Assembly: GCA_052034085.1 (NCBI GenBank)
Contig: JBPOJA010000013.1
Coordinates: forward strand, 1 to 64,000
DNA from: UBA1426 sp052034085
GTDB taxonomy: Bacteria; Bacillota; Clostridia; Peptostreptococcales; Anaerovoracaceae
Length of the DNA stretch: 64,000 nt
Direction of reading: 5' to 3'
Both the position numbers and the translations under genes were made by a program. The notes beneath the pieces were generated by a model, which had not been told where the DNA came from, did no database searches, and was given only the letters and a program-made list of their open reading frames with translations. This document shows positions 15,743 through 23,401 of this stretch, in pieces; within the stretch, counting starts at the first letter, position 1, and each line of letters starts with the position of its first letter.

Positions 15743-17209
15743 TTACCATTTCAATGAACTCATGTTGTAATTTTCTGTTTCAAAGAGTCCTGTAAGCCAT
15801 AAGAACACAACAGGACAGACAAAAGACAATACCGTACTGTAAAGCCAAATAGTCTCCGATTCTATGTATCGGAGCCAGAGAGCCAGTCCCAGACCTGCCC
15901 CAAGGCATATCGCAAACAACGAATGATCCCCGAACTTTTTTTTGCTGAAAAGGCCTACAAGGAGTACCCCTGCCGGGGCAGCGAAAAGGATACCGCAGAA
16001 TATGTCCAGAGTCAAAAGAGAAACATTTTCCAGAGATATGCCTATTAAAGCACAGATTAAACCGATGGATGCAGTGAAAGTTTTCCCAAAAATCAGCTTC
16101 TCCCTGCCATCTGCTCCCGGCTTAAAATTATCATGGTAAATATTGGCGGCAGAAATCCCATATAAGCCCATTAAACTTGATAATATTGTTGTCATTGTAA
16201 TTGCAAACATGGCAAATGCAAAGATAATTGAAACCCATAAAGGGAATTGTTCTAAAAACATTTTGCTGGACAAAACTATACTTAGGTTAATATCTGCCCC
16301 CAGCTCAAATTGCAGAGCCAGGGCGGTGTAACCAAGCACTATGGAGCTCAGGATTGCAGCCGGCATAAATAATACGATCCCGCCCATCACGAAAGCCTTA
16401 ACAAAAGTCATCTCATTCAAAGCGATATGGGCTCTCAATGAATAGGAGGGGTCTATGCAGGTTTGTGCAAATCCGACAATTATGGCCGAAACAAAATACC
16501 GTATTCCTCCGGCTGCAAAATAATTAAAAACCTCAGGATTGTAATTAATGTTGCCTGGATTTATTTTCACATCCAGCAACCCCAGATAAATAAATTCCGG
16601 ATTGTATTTATAAAGCACCAGAGCAATCACGCTGCAAAACAGAACACTAATGATGAAAAAATTTACCAAATCGTTGTACAACAGCCCTCTGATCCCACTT
16701 GTAAGAATGAATACCAAAGCTACCATAACAGAAAAAAATGAAACCATTTTAAAGGAAATGCCAAACAGGCCACTCAGCACAAAGCCTATTCCTGCTGACA
16801 TTTCCACAATTATGTAAACTGCTATCAAGGTTACCAGAATCAGATAAACTATTTTAGTTCTTGCAGTAAATCTCTTCCCGATAAATTCCGTGATAAAGGG
16901 AGTGTCGGGCATTAGCCTCTGAAAGCGTACCATGACTACGGTCAGCATCGCAAAGCCTATACCCGCCCCCAGTGCATATGCCATCCCACCTGAAATGCCG
17001 TATCTTATACCAGCCTCGGCAGCACCGATTATGGTGGTAGCCCAAACCCAGGAACAGAAAATGCTTGGCGCAAGCAAATAGCAGGGAACTTTTTTTTCCA
17101 TAAAAATCATTTCCGTCAGGCTTCCCTTATTTTGTTTGCTCTTAAAATGCACAAGGGTCAGTATCCCGGCATATCCTGCTATAATCAGACTGCCTACCAG
17201 CTGGTACAT
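15743..17209 (-). CDS. Sodium:solute symporter (SSS family)
   Basis: About 488 residues with some 12-13 membrane helices. The start at 17209 is chosen because GGAG lies seven bases before it and the longer form (17239) adds an unlikely MMFFVSWRKN. SSS features are the early FCSWVWATTIIGAAEAG helix and GLLYNDLVNFFIIS. It is a close relative of the symporter at 18343 (shared SWVW-TTI-GAAEAG and YGISGG segments), so the pair arose by duplication. It imports an unknown substrate with sodium and is transcribed with the downstream aminotransferase. Promoter at 17251-17279. Confidence 0.85.
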   Translation of the reverse strand: MYQLVGSLIIAGYAGILTLVHFKSKQNKGSLTEMIFMEKKVPCYLLAPSIFCSWVWATTIIGAAEAGIRYGISGGMAYALGAGIGFAMLTVVMVRFQRLMPDTPFITEFIGKRFTARTKIVYLILVTLIAVYIIVEMSAGIGFVLSGLFGISFKMVSFFSVMVALVFILTSGIRGLLYNDLVNFFIISVLFCSVIALVLYKYNPEFIYLGLLDVKINPGNINYNPEVFNYFAAGGIRYFVSAIIVGFAQTCIDPSYSLRAHIALNEMTFVKAFVMGGIVLFMPAAILSSIVLGYTALALQFELGADINLSIVLSSKMFLEQFPLWVSIIFAFAMFAITMTTILSSLMGLYGISAANIYHDNFKPGADGREKLIFGKTFTASIGLICALIGISLENVSLLTLDIFCGILFAAPAGVLLVGLFSKKKFGDHSLFAICLGAGLGLALWLRYIESETIWLYSTVLSFVCPVVFLWLTGLFETENYNMSSLKW

Positions 17210-17250
17210 GTTTTTTCTCCAAGAAACAAAAAACATCAAACTTGGGCATA

Positions 17251-17279
17251 AATATATGATTATTGTAACATATTCTCAA
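17251..17279 (-). promoter_or_regulatory. Promoter of the symporter-aminotransferase unit with operator-like insert
   Basis: Minus-strand TTGAGA (17279-17274), 17-base spacer, TATATT (17256-17251). The spacer contains ATTATTGTAACA (17259-17270, plus strand), one base longer than the CATTATTGTACA motif found in the two other symporter promoters nearby. Confidence 0.55.
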
Positions 17280-17299
17280 AGTATTAAAACCACAAGAAA

Positions 17300-17330
17300 G
17301 GCGGCACCCCTATGGAAGATTGGCGCCGCC
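17300..17330 (-). terminator. Probable intrinsic terminator after the nitrilase-fold gene
   Basis: Transcript arms GGCGGCGCC and GGTGCCGCC form a nine-pair stem (one G-U) followed by TTTCTTGTGGTTTT. It lies about 40 bases past the stop codon at 17369 and before the next promoter. The U tract is interrupted. Confidence 0.6.
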
Positions 17331-17368
17331 CATTTCGGTTTACCTGTTGTACACGGTCATACGGGAAG

Positions 17369-18190
17369 CTAATAGAGCTTTGTAAGCTCCCCGTAAGTAT
17401 CAGGTCTTCTGTCTTTGAAGAAAGTGTAGTACTCCAACCTCTTCTCTTTGGTAATGCCAAGATCCAGGCTGGCGTGAATTACGCCTTCAACCTCTTCATC
17501 CAGAGCTTCAATGACCCTGCCCAGAGGATCTATTATCTTGCTTCTGCCAAACCATCCAAGTACCTTATCATCACCTATCCTGTTGGCAGCCACCAGATGC
17601 AGGGTGTTGTCGAAGGCTCTGGCTTTGGTCATGAGATCCCAGTCCTCCTCATAAGGTTTTTCCCAGTTGGTACTGATAACCAGTAAATCAACACCTTTCA
17701 GGGCATAAATTCTTGAAACTTCAGGAAAAGCAGTATCCCAGCAAATCTGAACTCCTATCCTGCCGAAAGGGGTGTCGAAAACAGGATACTCGCAGCCTGC
17801 TCTGCACCACAGCTTTTCCGTATCGAAAGGATGTACCTTGCGGTATTGCCCCATAATTTCACCCCTGTCGTCAATGACAAGGCATGAATTGTACATAACA
17901 TCGTTCATGTTGGGGTCTTTTTCTGCAAATCCATACACTACATAAACCCCGTATTTTGCACAGGCTTCGGCAATAGCTTTCATGCATTTGCCATGGGGCA
18001 CCACCTCTGCCATTTCTTCAAATTCAGCCTTTGTGCCTTCATATCCCGTTGTGGCAAGCTCCGGAAAAACGATCAGGTCAGTTTCCGGCCTTGCTTCCAT
18101 TACTTCTTTAATGTATTTCAGAATGTTTTCCAGATTTCTGTCGACTTCACACAAATAAGGCCTTGTCTGGACACACGACACATTAACCAT
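17369..18190 (-). CDS. Nitrilase-fold carbon-nitrogen hydrolase
   Basis: 273 residues, the full CN-hydrolase domain. The catalytic triad is visible: E44 in FPELATTGY, K118 in YRKVHPF and C150 in QICWDTAFPE. Enzymes of this branch hydrolyse amides, N-carbamoyl compounds or nitriles to acid plus ammonia (N-carbamoylputrescine amidase, beta-ureidopropionase, omega-amidase). It is 21 bases after the 42-residue peptide and downstream of the symporter at 18343, so it probably acts on the imported compound and releases ammonia or an amine. Exact substrate unknown. A second nitrilase-fold gene in a similar setting is at 57977. Confidence 0.88.
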   Translation of the reverse strand: MVNVSCVQTRPYLCEVDRNLENILKYIKEVMEARPETDLIVFPELATTGYEGTKAEFEEMAEVVPHGKCMKAIAEACAKYGVYVVYGFAEKDPNMNDVMYNSCLVIDDRGEIMGQYRKVHPFDTEKLWCRAGCEYPVFDTPFGRIGVQICWDTAFPEVSRIYALKGVDLLVISTNWEKPYEEDWDLMTKARAFDNTLHLVAANRIGDDKVLGWFGRSKIIDPLGRVIEALDEEVEGVIHASLDLGITKEKRLEYYTFFKDRRPDTYGELTKLY

Positions 18191-18211
18191 TATTATCCTC
18201 CTTTTCCGTTT

Positions 18212-18340
18212 TTACTGTTTCTGGGCCTTAATTGTCCTTACAATTTCGCCGATTGCAGGAACCGCGATGAGGACTATGCCAACTACGAACCAAACATATA
18301 CGCCCCAGAAATAGGCGCCTACAAATCCTTGACTTGCCAT
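18212..18340 (-). CDS. 42-residue membrane peptide paired with an SSS symporter
   Basis: Below usual gene-calling size. ATG at 18340-18338, TAA at 18214-18212, RBS AAGGAGG seven bases upstream. The peptide starts MASQGFVGAYFWGVYVW and continues in one hydrophobic helix (to about residue 30) with a basic tail RTIKAQKQ. It begins two bases after the symporter stop codon (18343) and ends 21 bases before the nitrilase-fold gene. By analogy with the small MetS subunits of NSS transporters and the DUF997/YhdT partner of PanF, it is probably a small subunit or stabiliser of the symporter (inference). Confidence 0.72.
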   Translation of the reverse strand: MASQGFVGAYFWGVYVWFVVGIVLIAVPAIGEIVRTIKAQKQ

Positions 18341-18342
18341 AT

Positions 18343-19860
18343 CTACCCCTCCTTAGAACCTGCTACCACGTGAGACGGTTCATATTCTTTAAGTTTCTGG
18401 AAATCAAACTCATACTTAGTAAACAGCGAACCAATTATTACGACTACGGCCGGCAGGAATAAAGCCAGCATATTGCCTATAAACCAGTTCAGATCAGGAT
18501 CCGGATAGAGCTGCCATGCCGCCACTCCTGCACCCAGGCCGATAAATATCGAGGCCATTGCCACGGAGGGAGGTGTTCTCTTCCATATCATTCCTGCCAG
18601 AAAAGCACTTGTGGGAGCTGCAAACAAAATTCCGCTTATGATATCAAGCATAAGTAAGGATACGCCTTTCAGCAATACTGCGGCTATTGCAACAATTATC
18701 CCCAGAGCCAGGGTAACCCTTCTTCCAAATAACATCTGCTCTTTCTCAGTAGCATCTTTTTTGACTACCTTCTTATAAAAGTCAACAGTAAACAGTGCCT
18801 GAGCACCGGCCAGAGCATTTCCGCCGGTAGTCATACCCGCCATGAACACCATAAGAACAAAGAAGATGCTGCCAAGTCCCGTACCATAAACCATGCTCAT
18901 TATGTATGGGGCCGTCTGCGACAGTGAATCAAGTCCGTGGCCTTCTCCGATTCCCAGAGAAATCAGTGAACATCCGAAAATGTTTCCGCTGAGAATGGGA
19001 ACAGGAGCCCATGCCAGCAATGTACCTATCAGATATGCTCTCAACAGGGCTTTGGTGCTTATGGTTGCAATGGCCTTGGAGTAATACCCCTGATCAAACA
19101 GCACCTGACCCATGGCAACAACGGCTGCAACAAGTCCGTATCGCAAAGCTACCAGGGATCCCATATTCAGGGCTTCGGGATTGTAGTTTACATTGTTTGG
19201 ATTTGTTGCCACATCCATAAGACCGTCATAAATATTGCCAATGCCCAGTGTCTTAATAACCAGAGGCACAGTTATGAGGAATATGGTCGCAATAATGAAA
19301 AACTGAATAACGTCATTAAAAATGGAGCCCCTAAGCCCCGCCTTTGCAATATATGCTGTAACTATGATGACCGGTATGCTGGCTCCCACTTCATAAGGCA
19401 TGCCGAAAATTGTGTTGAATGCTATGCCTATGCCTACACCCTGCTCAGTGAATACATATAGAACTATGCCCACACCGAACATGAAGAAAACTGCGGAAAC
19501 TTTCTTTCCGTAACGCTCCTGGACGAATTCAGTGAAAGTTGTACACTTGGGCATCTTTCGTCTGAGAGCCACAACTAGAGGTATGAAAATAAAGAACGGA
19601 ACACAGGCCCCAAACGAATAGTTTATTCCTCCTGAAATTCCGTACCAGGTACCCGCCTCAGCGGCGCCCATAATAGTGGTGGTCCACACCCACGAAACCA
19701 TGACGCTGGCAGATATAAGTGCGTATGGTACGCTTCGGCCTGCTACAACGAAATCGTCAACGCCTTCCATGGGAAACCGGTTGGACACGACAACGGATAA
19801 ACCAATAAAAATGAATGCGAATACGGCTAAAATAAAATAGCCAAATGTACTGGTTACCAT
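18343..19860 (-). CDS. Sodium:solute symporter (SSS family)
   Basis: 505 residues, about 13 membrane helices. Typical SSS elements are FVVAGRSVPYALISASVMVSWVWTTTIMGAAEAG (helices 1-2, sodium site region) and GLRGSIFNDVIQFFIIA. It is a paralogue of the symporter at 15743. The gene has its own promoter with a symmetrical operator at 19895-19922 and is followed by a 42-residue peptide and a nitrilase-fold hydrolase, which suggests an amide-, ureido- or amine-type substrate taken up with sodium. The ATG at 19860 has RBS AAAGGAGG. Confidence 0.88.
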   Translation of the reverse strand: MVTSTFGYFILAVFAFIFIGLSVVVSNRFPMEGVDDFVVAGRSVPYALISASVMVSWVWTTTIMGAAEAGTWYGISGGINYSFGACVPFFIFIPLVVALRRKMPKCTTFTEFVQERYGKKVSAVFFMFGVGIVLYVFTEQGVGIGIAFNTIFGMPYEVGASIPVIIVTAYIAKAGLRGSIFNDVIQFFIIATIFLITVPLVIKTLGIGNIYDGLMDVATNPNNVNYNPEALNMGSLVALRYGLVAAVVAMGQVLFDQGYYSKAIATISTKALLRAYLIGTLLAWAPVPILSGNIFGCSLISLGIGEGHGLDSLSQTAPYIMSMVYGTGLGSIFFVLMVFMAGMTTGGNALAGAQALFTVDFYKKVVKKDATEKEQMLFGRRVTLALGIIVAIAAVLLKGVSLLMLDIISGILFAAPTSAFLAGMIWKRTPPSVAMASIFIGLGAGVAAWQLYPDPDLNWFIGNMLALFLPAVVVIIGSLFTKYEFDFQKLKEYEPSHVVAGSKEG

Positions 19861-19894
19861 GAACTTACCCCTCCTTTGCCAATCAATACGTGTT

Positions 19895-19922
19895 CATTAT
19901 TGTGCACCATTGTACAATAATG
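19895..19922. promoter_or_regulatory. Inverted-repeat operator before the 18343-19860 symporter
   Basis: CATTATTGTGCA (19895-19906) and TGTACAATAATG (19911-19922) are inverted 12-base arms with 11 matches and a four-base spacer. The site starts right after the -10 box, covering about +1 to +28 of the transcript, where a bound repressor would block transcription. The same half-site overlaps the promoter at 21695-21723. Confidence 0.65.
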
Positions 19923-19929
19923 TACTTTT

Positions 19930-19958
19930 ATGATAGCACGGCTCCATCGGGTTTTCAA
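19930..19958 (-). promoter_or_regulatory. Sigma-A promoter of the 18343-19860 symporter unit
   Basis: Minus-strand TTGAAA (19958-19953), 17-base spacer, TATCAT (19935-19930). Confidence 0.65.
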
Positions 19959-19980
19959 GGTTATTAGCTAATTATTCTGA

Positions 19981-21441
19981 TTATTCTTTAAATATGTCGG
20001 AAAAATAAAAAGTGCGCTCAACAACTTCAGGCATAGGCTCTTTGGTCATTATGGAAACGATCGCGCAAGTGCCAAGATTAATCAAAGCTCCGGCGAAAAC
20101 ACTTTTGGAATCGAAATAGTTGTTCGTTATCAGCACATACATACAAAAAAACAAAGCCGAAGCCATGCCGGCCAGAACACCGCTGCCATTGACCCTTTTC
20201 GAAAACCATAGCGCAAAATATGCAGGAACAAGCAAAACAGTACCTATCCCAATTCCTGCAATCCAAAGATATATAATATTGCTGATGTTTATAGCAAAGG
20301 CAAAACCAACAGTGCCCGTCAGAATTACTCCCATTCTTGTCCAGAATATCATCTCCTTGTCCGAAGCCTGCCTGCTGATAAATCTCTTGATGATGTCATT
20401 GGAAAAGATCTGCCCCGAGCCTATCATATATGAATCTGCCGATGACATTATAGCCGACACCAGGGTAATAATAACAAACAGAGCAAGAGAAGGCGCCAGC
20501 TTTTCGAAAATAAATCCATATATTAAGTACTCTTCTGCCATCCCCGAAGGGAACAGGGGCCGCTGAAAAATTCCGATATAGGTCGGTATCAGGAGAAGTA
20601 TGAGGGTAATGGTCAACGGAATCAAATAGCCCCAAAATGCAACTTTGTCATTTTTACTCGCCCATATTCTTTCCCAGTCAGTCTGGTCTCCCATGAAAAA
20701 GAACAGCCCGAATGTCAGAAAAGAAGTAAGAATCACTGCAAGGTTGTCTCCGGCCCCAAGAATGGACAGCTGAATTGACTTCCCAGCCTCCTGATAAAAC
20801 AACAAGATGTTTTCCAGGCCATCATTTGCAGAAATGCTGTAGCACAGCAGAATAAACATGCCCACAGTTTGGAGGATTCCCTGAAATACGTCAGTTACAA
20901 CCACAGCCCAAAGACCGCTCATTGCCGTATATCCTGTGATTATCAGGAAGGTGGCAAGTATCGCCAGATTCCTGTCTATGTTAAACAAATATGTGAACAT
21001 GAAAGACAATGCCGTAAACTGCATGCCCACCATGGTTACATTTCTTATCAGCAGGCCAAGACTGACCGGTATCCTGATAATTTCACCATATTCCGGATAC
21101 CTCAGTGCAAATACATCCCCGATGCTGTGCATACGAAGCTTTCTGATTCGTTTAATGAACAGAAGGGCGAAAAAAAATCCAGCTAAACATGAGCTGGCGA
21201 AAATCCAATATTGGCTTACACCTTTAGAATATGCACTGCCTGCCAAACCTATTATGGTTCCTCCTCCAATCCAGGTCCCCATATAGGTTAAAATGACAAA
21301 CCAGATGGTCAGGCTTCTTCCGCATAATGTATATTCCTCATAAGAATTAAGTGCCCTTTTTATGAAAAAGGCACTTAAGCCGAACAAAACCAATGTGTAT
21401 GCCACAAATGATATTACTGAAAGCAGTATCAGCCCGGTCAC
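19981..21441 (-). CDS. Sodium:solute symporter (SSS family)
   Basis: 486 residues, about 13 membrane helices. SSS hallmarks: YEEYTLCGRSLTIWFVILTYMGTWIGGGTIIGLAG near the N-terminus, SGLWAVVVTDVFQGILQTVGM (the core SSS signature) and the later SAIMSSADSYMIGSGQIFSNDI. It is distinct from the 15743/18343 pair and nearer the proline/pantothenate-type branch. It begins two bases after the HTH gene, so regulator and transporter are one transcript. Substrate unknown. Confidence 0.87.
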   Translation of the reverse strand: MTGLILLSVISFVAYTLVLFGLSAFFIKRALNSYEEYTLCGRSLTIWFVILTYMGTWIGGGTIIGLAGSAYSKGVSQYWIFASSCLAGFFFALLFIKRIRKLRMHSIGDVFALRYPEYGEIIRIPVSLGLLIRNVTMVGMQFTALSFMFTYLFNIDRNLAILATFLIITGYTAMSGLWAVVVTDVFQGILQTVGMFILLCYSISANDGLENILLFYQEAGKSIQLSILGAGDNLAVILTSFLTFGLFFFMGDQTDWERIWASKNDKVAFWGYLIPLTITLILLLIPTYIGIFQRPLFPSGMAEEYLIYGFIFEKLAPSLALFVIITLVSAIMSSADSYMIGSGQIFSNDIIKRFISRQASDKEMIFWTRMGVILTGTVGFAFAINISNIIYLWIAGIGIGTVLLVPAYFALWFSKRVNGSGVLAGMASALFFCMYVLITNNYFDSKSVFAGALINLGTCAIVSIMTKEPMPEVVERTFYFSDIFKE

Positions 21442-21443
21442 TT

Positions 21444-21638
21444 CTACTCCTTCTGATTTACGGTCCTTTCATTATTCGCTTTTATCCAGCTTATAACCTC
21501 TTCCTGATCAAACCTGATGGTCTTTCCAAGCTTAATAAAAGGAAGGCCTCTCTTCTTAAGATTGTATATTGTAGATCTTGTAACTTGCAGCATCTCACTG
21601 ACATCTTCAATTGTCAAATATTTAATATCTGCAGGCAT
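21444..21638 (-). CDS. Excisionase-type helix-turn-helix protein
   Basis: 64 residues, essentially a single MerR/excisionase-like winged HTH: YLTIEDVSEMLQVTRSTIYNLKKRGLPFIKLGKTIRFDQEEVISWI. Such small proteins serve as excisionases or as transcription factors. There is no recombinase nearby, and the gene is cotranscribed with a symporter, so a regulatory role is favoured. RBS AAGGAG. Its promoter overlaps the CATTATTGTACA motif, suggesting it, or another regulator, controls this unit and the neighbouring symporters. Confidence 0.82.
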   Translation of the reverse strand: MPADIKYLTIEDVSEMLQVTRSTIYNLKKRGLPFIKLGKTIRFDQEEVISWIKANNERTVNQKE

Positions 21639-21690
21639 TTTACAACTCCTTGTTTATCAGCTCTATTTTTAAACCAACCATATTTCTGTC

Positions 21691-21702
21691 CATTATTGTA
21701 CA
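21691..21702. promoter_or_regulatory. Operator half-site in the HTH gene promoter
   Basis: CATTATTGTACA matches the right arm (reverse complement) of the 19895-19922 operator at all 12 positions and covers the -10 box of the promoter 21695-21723. Part of the match is the -10 box itself, so it is suggestive rather than conclusive. Confidence 0.5.
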
Positions 21703-21723
21703 TTATCATCCAATTATTTGCAA
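21695..21723 (-). promoter_or_regulatory. Promoter of the HTH gene and its symporter
   Basis: Minus-strand TTGCAA (21723-21718), 17-base spacer, TACAAT (21700-21695). The 5' leader is about 50 bases. Confidence 0.6.
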
Positions 21724-21773
21724 TCGCTTTTACGGTTCCGGTGCTTTCGACTTTCATCTTCGAGCCCCGTTAT

Positions 21774-22447
21774 TCAATGTATAAAATATAGTTTTACAAT
21801 TTTATCAATTATTTTAGTATTGAACGGGTATTTCTCTGATTCACAGGTTACTATCAAATTATCCCATTCTATTATCCCATTTTCTCTGTATGTTGCCAGT
21901 TTTTTTGACATTGAGGCAAGATATTCAGTATTATCAAGCATCCCAAAATGTTCCCAACCAATCTTTCTGCCATCGCAGGGTCTGTTTATTGTAAAATCAG
22001 GGTAATATTTATGATTTCCGAAACTTAGGGCTTCCTCGTATCTGAAGCAAATATTATTTGCTTCAAGCAAACTTGCGATAATAGATTCCGACTTAGATCT
22101 GACACCAAGTCCTTTGCTTGAGTAATAAATAATATTTTCCCGAAATGCCGGATTCTGTTCGTAATCATCCTCAAACCGGTCTCAATGTATTTTTTCCTTG
22201 CCAACTGCTTAATCAATGGAAAATCTTCCGCACACAAATATTCAGTTTGACATTGCTTTTGATTTTTCTTATTTTTGCCAAAATATCGATAAAAACGCCT
22301 TTTCCCTGCAACCAGTTTAATCTGTAAGTTTCCCTGGGGAAGTCTTTCCAATTCTTTTTCATAGGCTTCTATCATTTTCCGGTAACCATCACACTCATCT
22401 TCAATGATTCTTTGTATATCCCGGTTGAATATTTTCATCCCCTCCAA
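21774..22447 (-). pseudogene. Frameshifted nuclease-like gene
   Basis: Two leftward reading pieces join across a frameshift. The 5' piece (22447 to about 22180) has a charged coiled-coil region (IIEDECDGYRKMIEAYEKELERLP...AEDFPLIKQLARKKYIE). The second frame opens after a stop at 22184-22182 and reads FEDDYEQNPAFRENI, then YYSSKGLGVRSKSE, then SFGNHKYYPDFTI and GWEHFGMLDNTEY, ending at 21774. The E...D-F...(W)EHFG pattern looks like a PD-(D/E)XK nuclease-type domain found in many Firmicute proteins of unknown role. The shift lies near 22178-22184. If not a sequencing error, the gene is inactive. Confidence 0.72.
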
Positions 22448-22585
22448 ATCTATGCGTCAAACATCAAGCGATTTCCATATATTACCATAATATATAGGGA
22501 TGCCTTTCATGTCAATGCCTTTATCTTTTCAACAATAAGTTTTTCATTAAATCGAAAGACATTTCAGAGGGTTTTCACATCCAAA

Positions 22586-22839
22586 TAAACGAATTCTTAT
22601 TTCAATAAAAAAAATCGCTTACGCTCGAAGGTGTTTATAAGCGAAATTGTATTAAATCATATGTTTTCGCTTAACCCGCAAGGATAAAATAAGCCATAAA
22701 GAAATCCTTCTCTTTTTTTCGCTTACTTTTTTCACTAAGTCAACGCTACAATAAGCGTAATTTTTTCTTCCAGTACAATTTGGCTTATTTTCGAAGATAT
22801 GTATAAGCCAAAATTCTGATTAACTTGCATTTTGGCTTA
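22586..22839. repeat. Phased array of ten inverted half-sites, 52-base period
   Basis: The 420-base gap between 22447 and 22867 has no credible gene but holds a regular array. Left half-sites T(C/G)GCTTA begin at 22615, 22667, 22719, 22781 and 22833. Right half-sites TAA(G/A)C(G/C)(A/T) begin at 22586, 22638, 22690, 22752 and 22804. Each right-to-next-left distance is exactly 29 bases. Left-to-right distances are 23, 23, 33 and 23. Three of the four left-to-left periods are 52 bases and the fourth is 62, so the one irregular unit is longer by ten bases, about one helical turn. The fourth pair extends to ten perfect pairs (22779-22788 with 22803-22812). Spacers are AT-rich and not conserved. 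Confidence 0.85.
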
Positions 22840-22866
22840 AAGAAATGGATGGGAGAGCTTCAAATG

Positions 22867-23391
22867 CTATCTTTTTTCTACTATTTCCAATGGCACCCGT
22901 ACCCGAGTAATACTATTCAGAAAAGGCAACTCCACAAAAGCTTCTCGTTTGTGCCGGTCTATTTTCTTTATCAGGCCTTCGCTGCCTTTAAGAGGTCCCT
23001 CGGTTATAGTGATTGCATCGCCTTCAATAAATCCTTTGGAGAGTGATATATTGAAATTCTCGTCTGCCAGTGTCAAAAATCGTTCTACTTCGTCCACACT
23101 CATCGGTGTAATTCTGTCGCCTACCCGAAGCAGCCGCTTGAATTCGGCCGTCTTCCACAATGCGGCGGCTACTTCATCGATATAATCGCTGATTATTATG
23201 AAGTAGCCGGGAAATAAGGGTTGCAGAATGGAAAATGTCTGTCCCTGCTTTCTTTGCTGTTTTTCCCAGGACGGAACAAAAAGCTTATCAAAAATATCTT
23301 CTGCAAGCAGACGCCTTATGTCTTCTGCCATCTTAAACTCGTGTCCTGTCAGAACCTGTATGACATACCAGTTATCCAGACGTATCCCCAT
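22867..23391 (-). CDS. Specialised NusG paralogue (LoaP/RfaH-like)
   Basis: 174 residues from the ATG at 23391 (RBS AGAGGA; the longer frame to 23484 overlaps murJ). The NGN domain opens NWYVIQVLTGHEFKMAEDIRRLL and contains LFPGYFIII, and a C-terminal KOW motif reads GDAITITEGPLKGSEGLIKKIDRHKREAFVEL. It should bind RNA polymerase and reduce pausing or termination. It is not in the usual secE-nusG-rplK setting, so it is a paralogue, as for LoaP, which acts on long envelope or biosynthetic operons. It starts ten bases after murJ, and its 3' side abuts the phased array. Confidence 0.8.
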   Translation of the reverse strand: MGIRLDNWYVIQVLTGHEFKMAEDIRRLLAEDIFDKLFVPSWEKQQRKQGQTFSILQPLFPGYFIIISDYIDEVAAALWKTAEFKRLLRVGDRITPMSVDEVERFLTLADENFNISLSKGFIEGDAITITEGPLKGSEGLIKKIDRHKREAFVELPFLNSITRVRVPLEIVEKR

Positions 23392-23401
23392 TTGTTTTCC
23401 T

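Noticed and set aside
21774..22070. A separate intact small gene from an internal ATG at 22070
   Set aside because: The same frame continues upstream of that ATG with conserved-looking sequence (YYSSKGLGVRSKSE), so the ATG is internal to a broken longer gene.
22586..22839. CRISPR array
   Set aside because: The period and palindromic ends look superficially CRISPR-like (30-base unit plus 22-base gap), but only the seven-base arms are shared. The 16-base interiors differ, and there is no cas gene.
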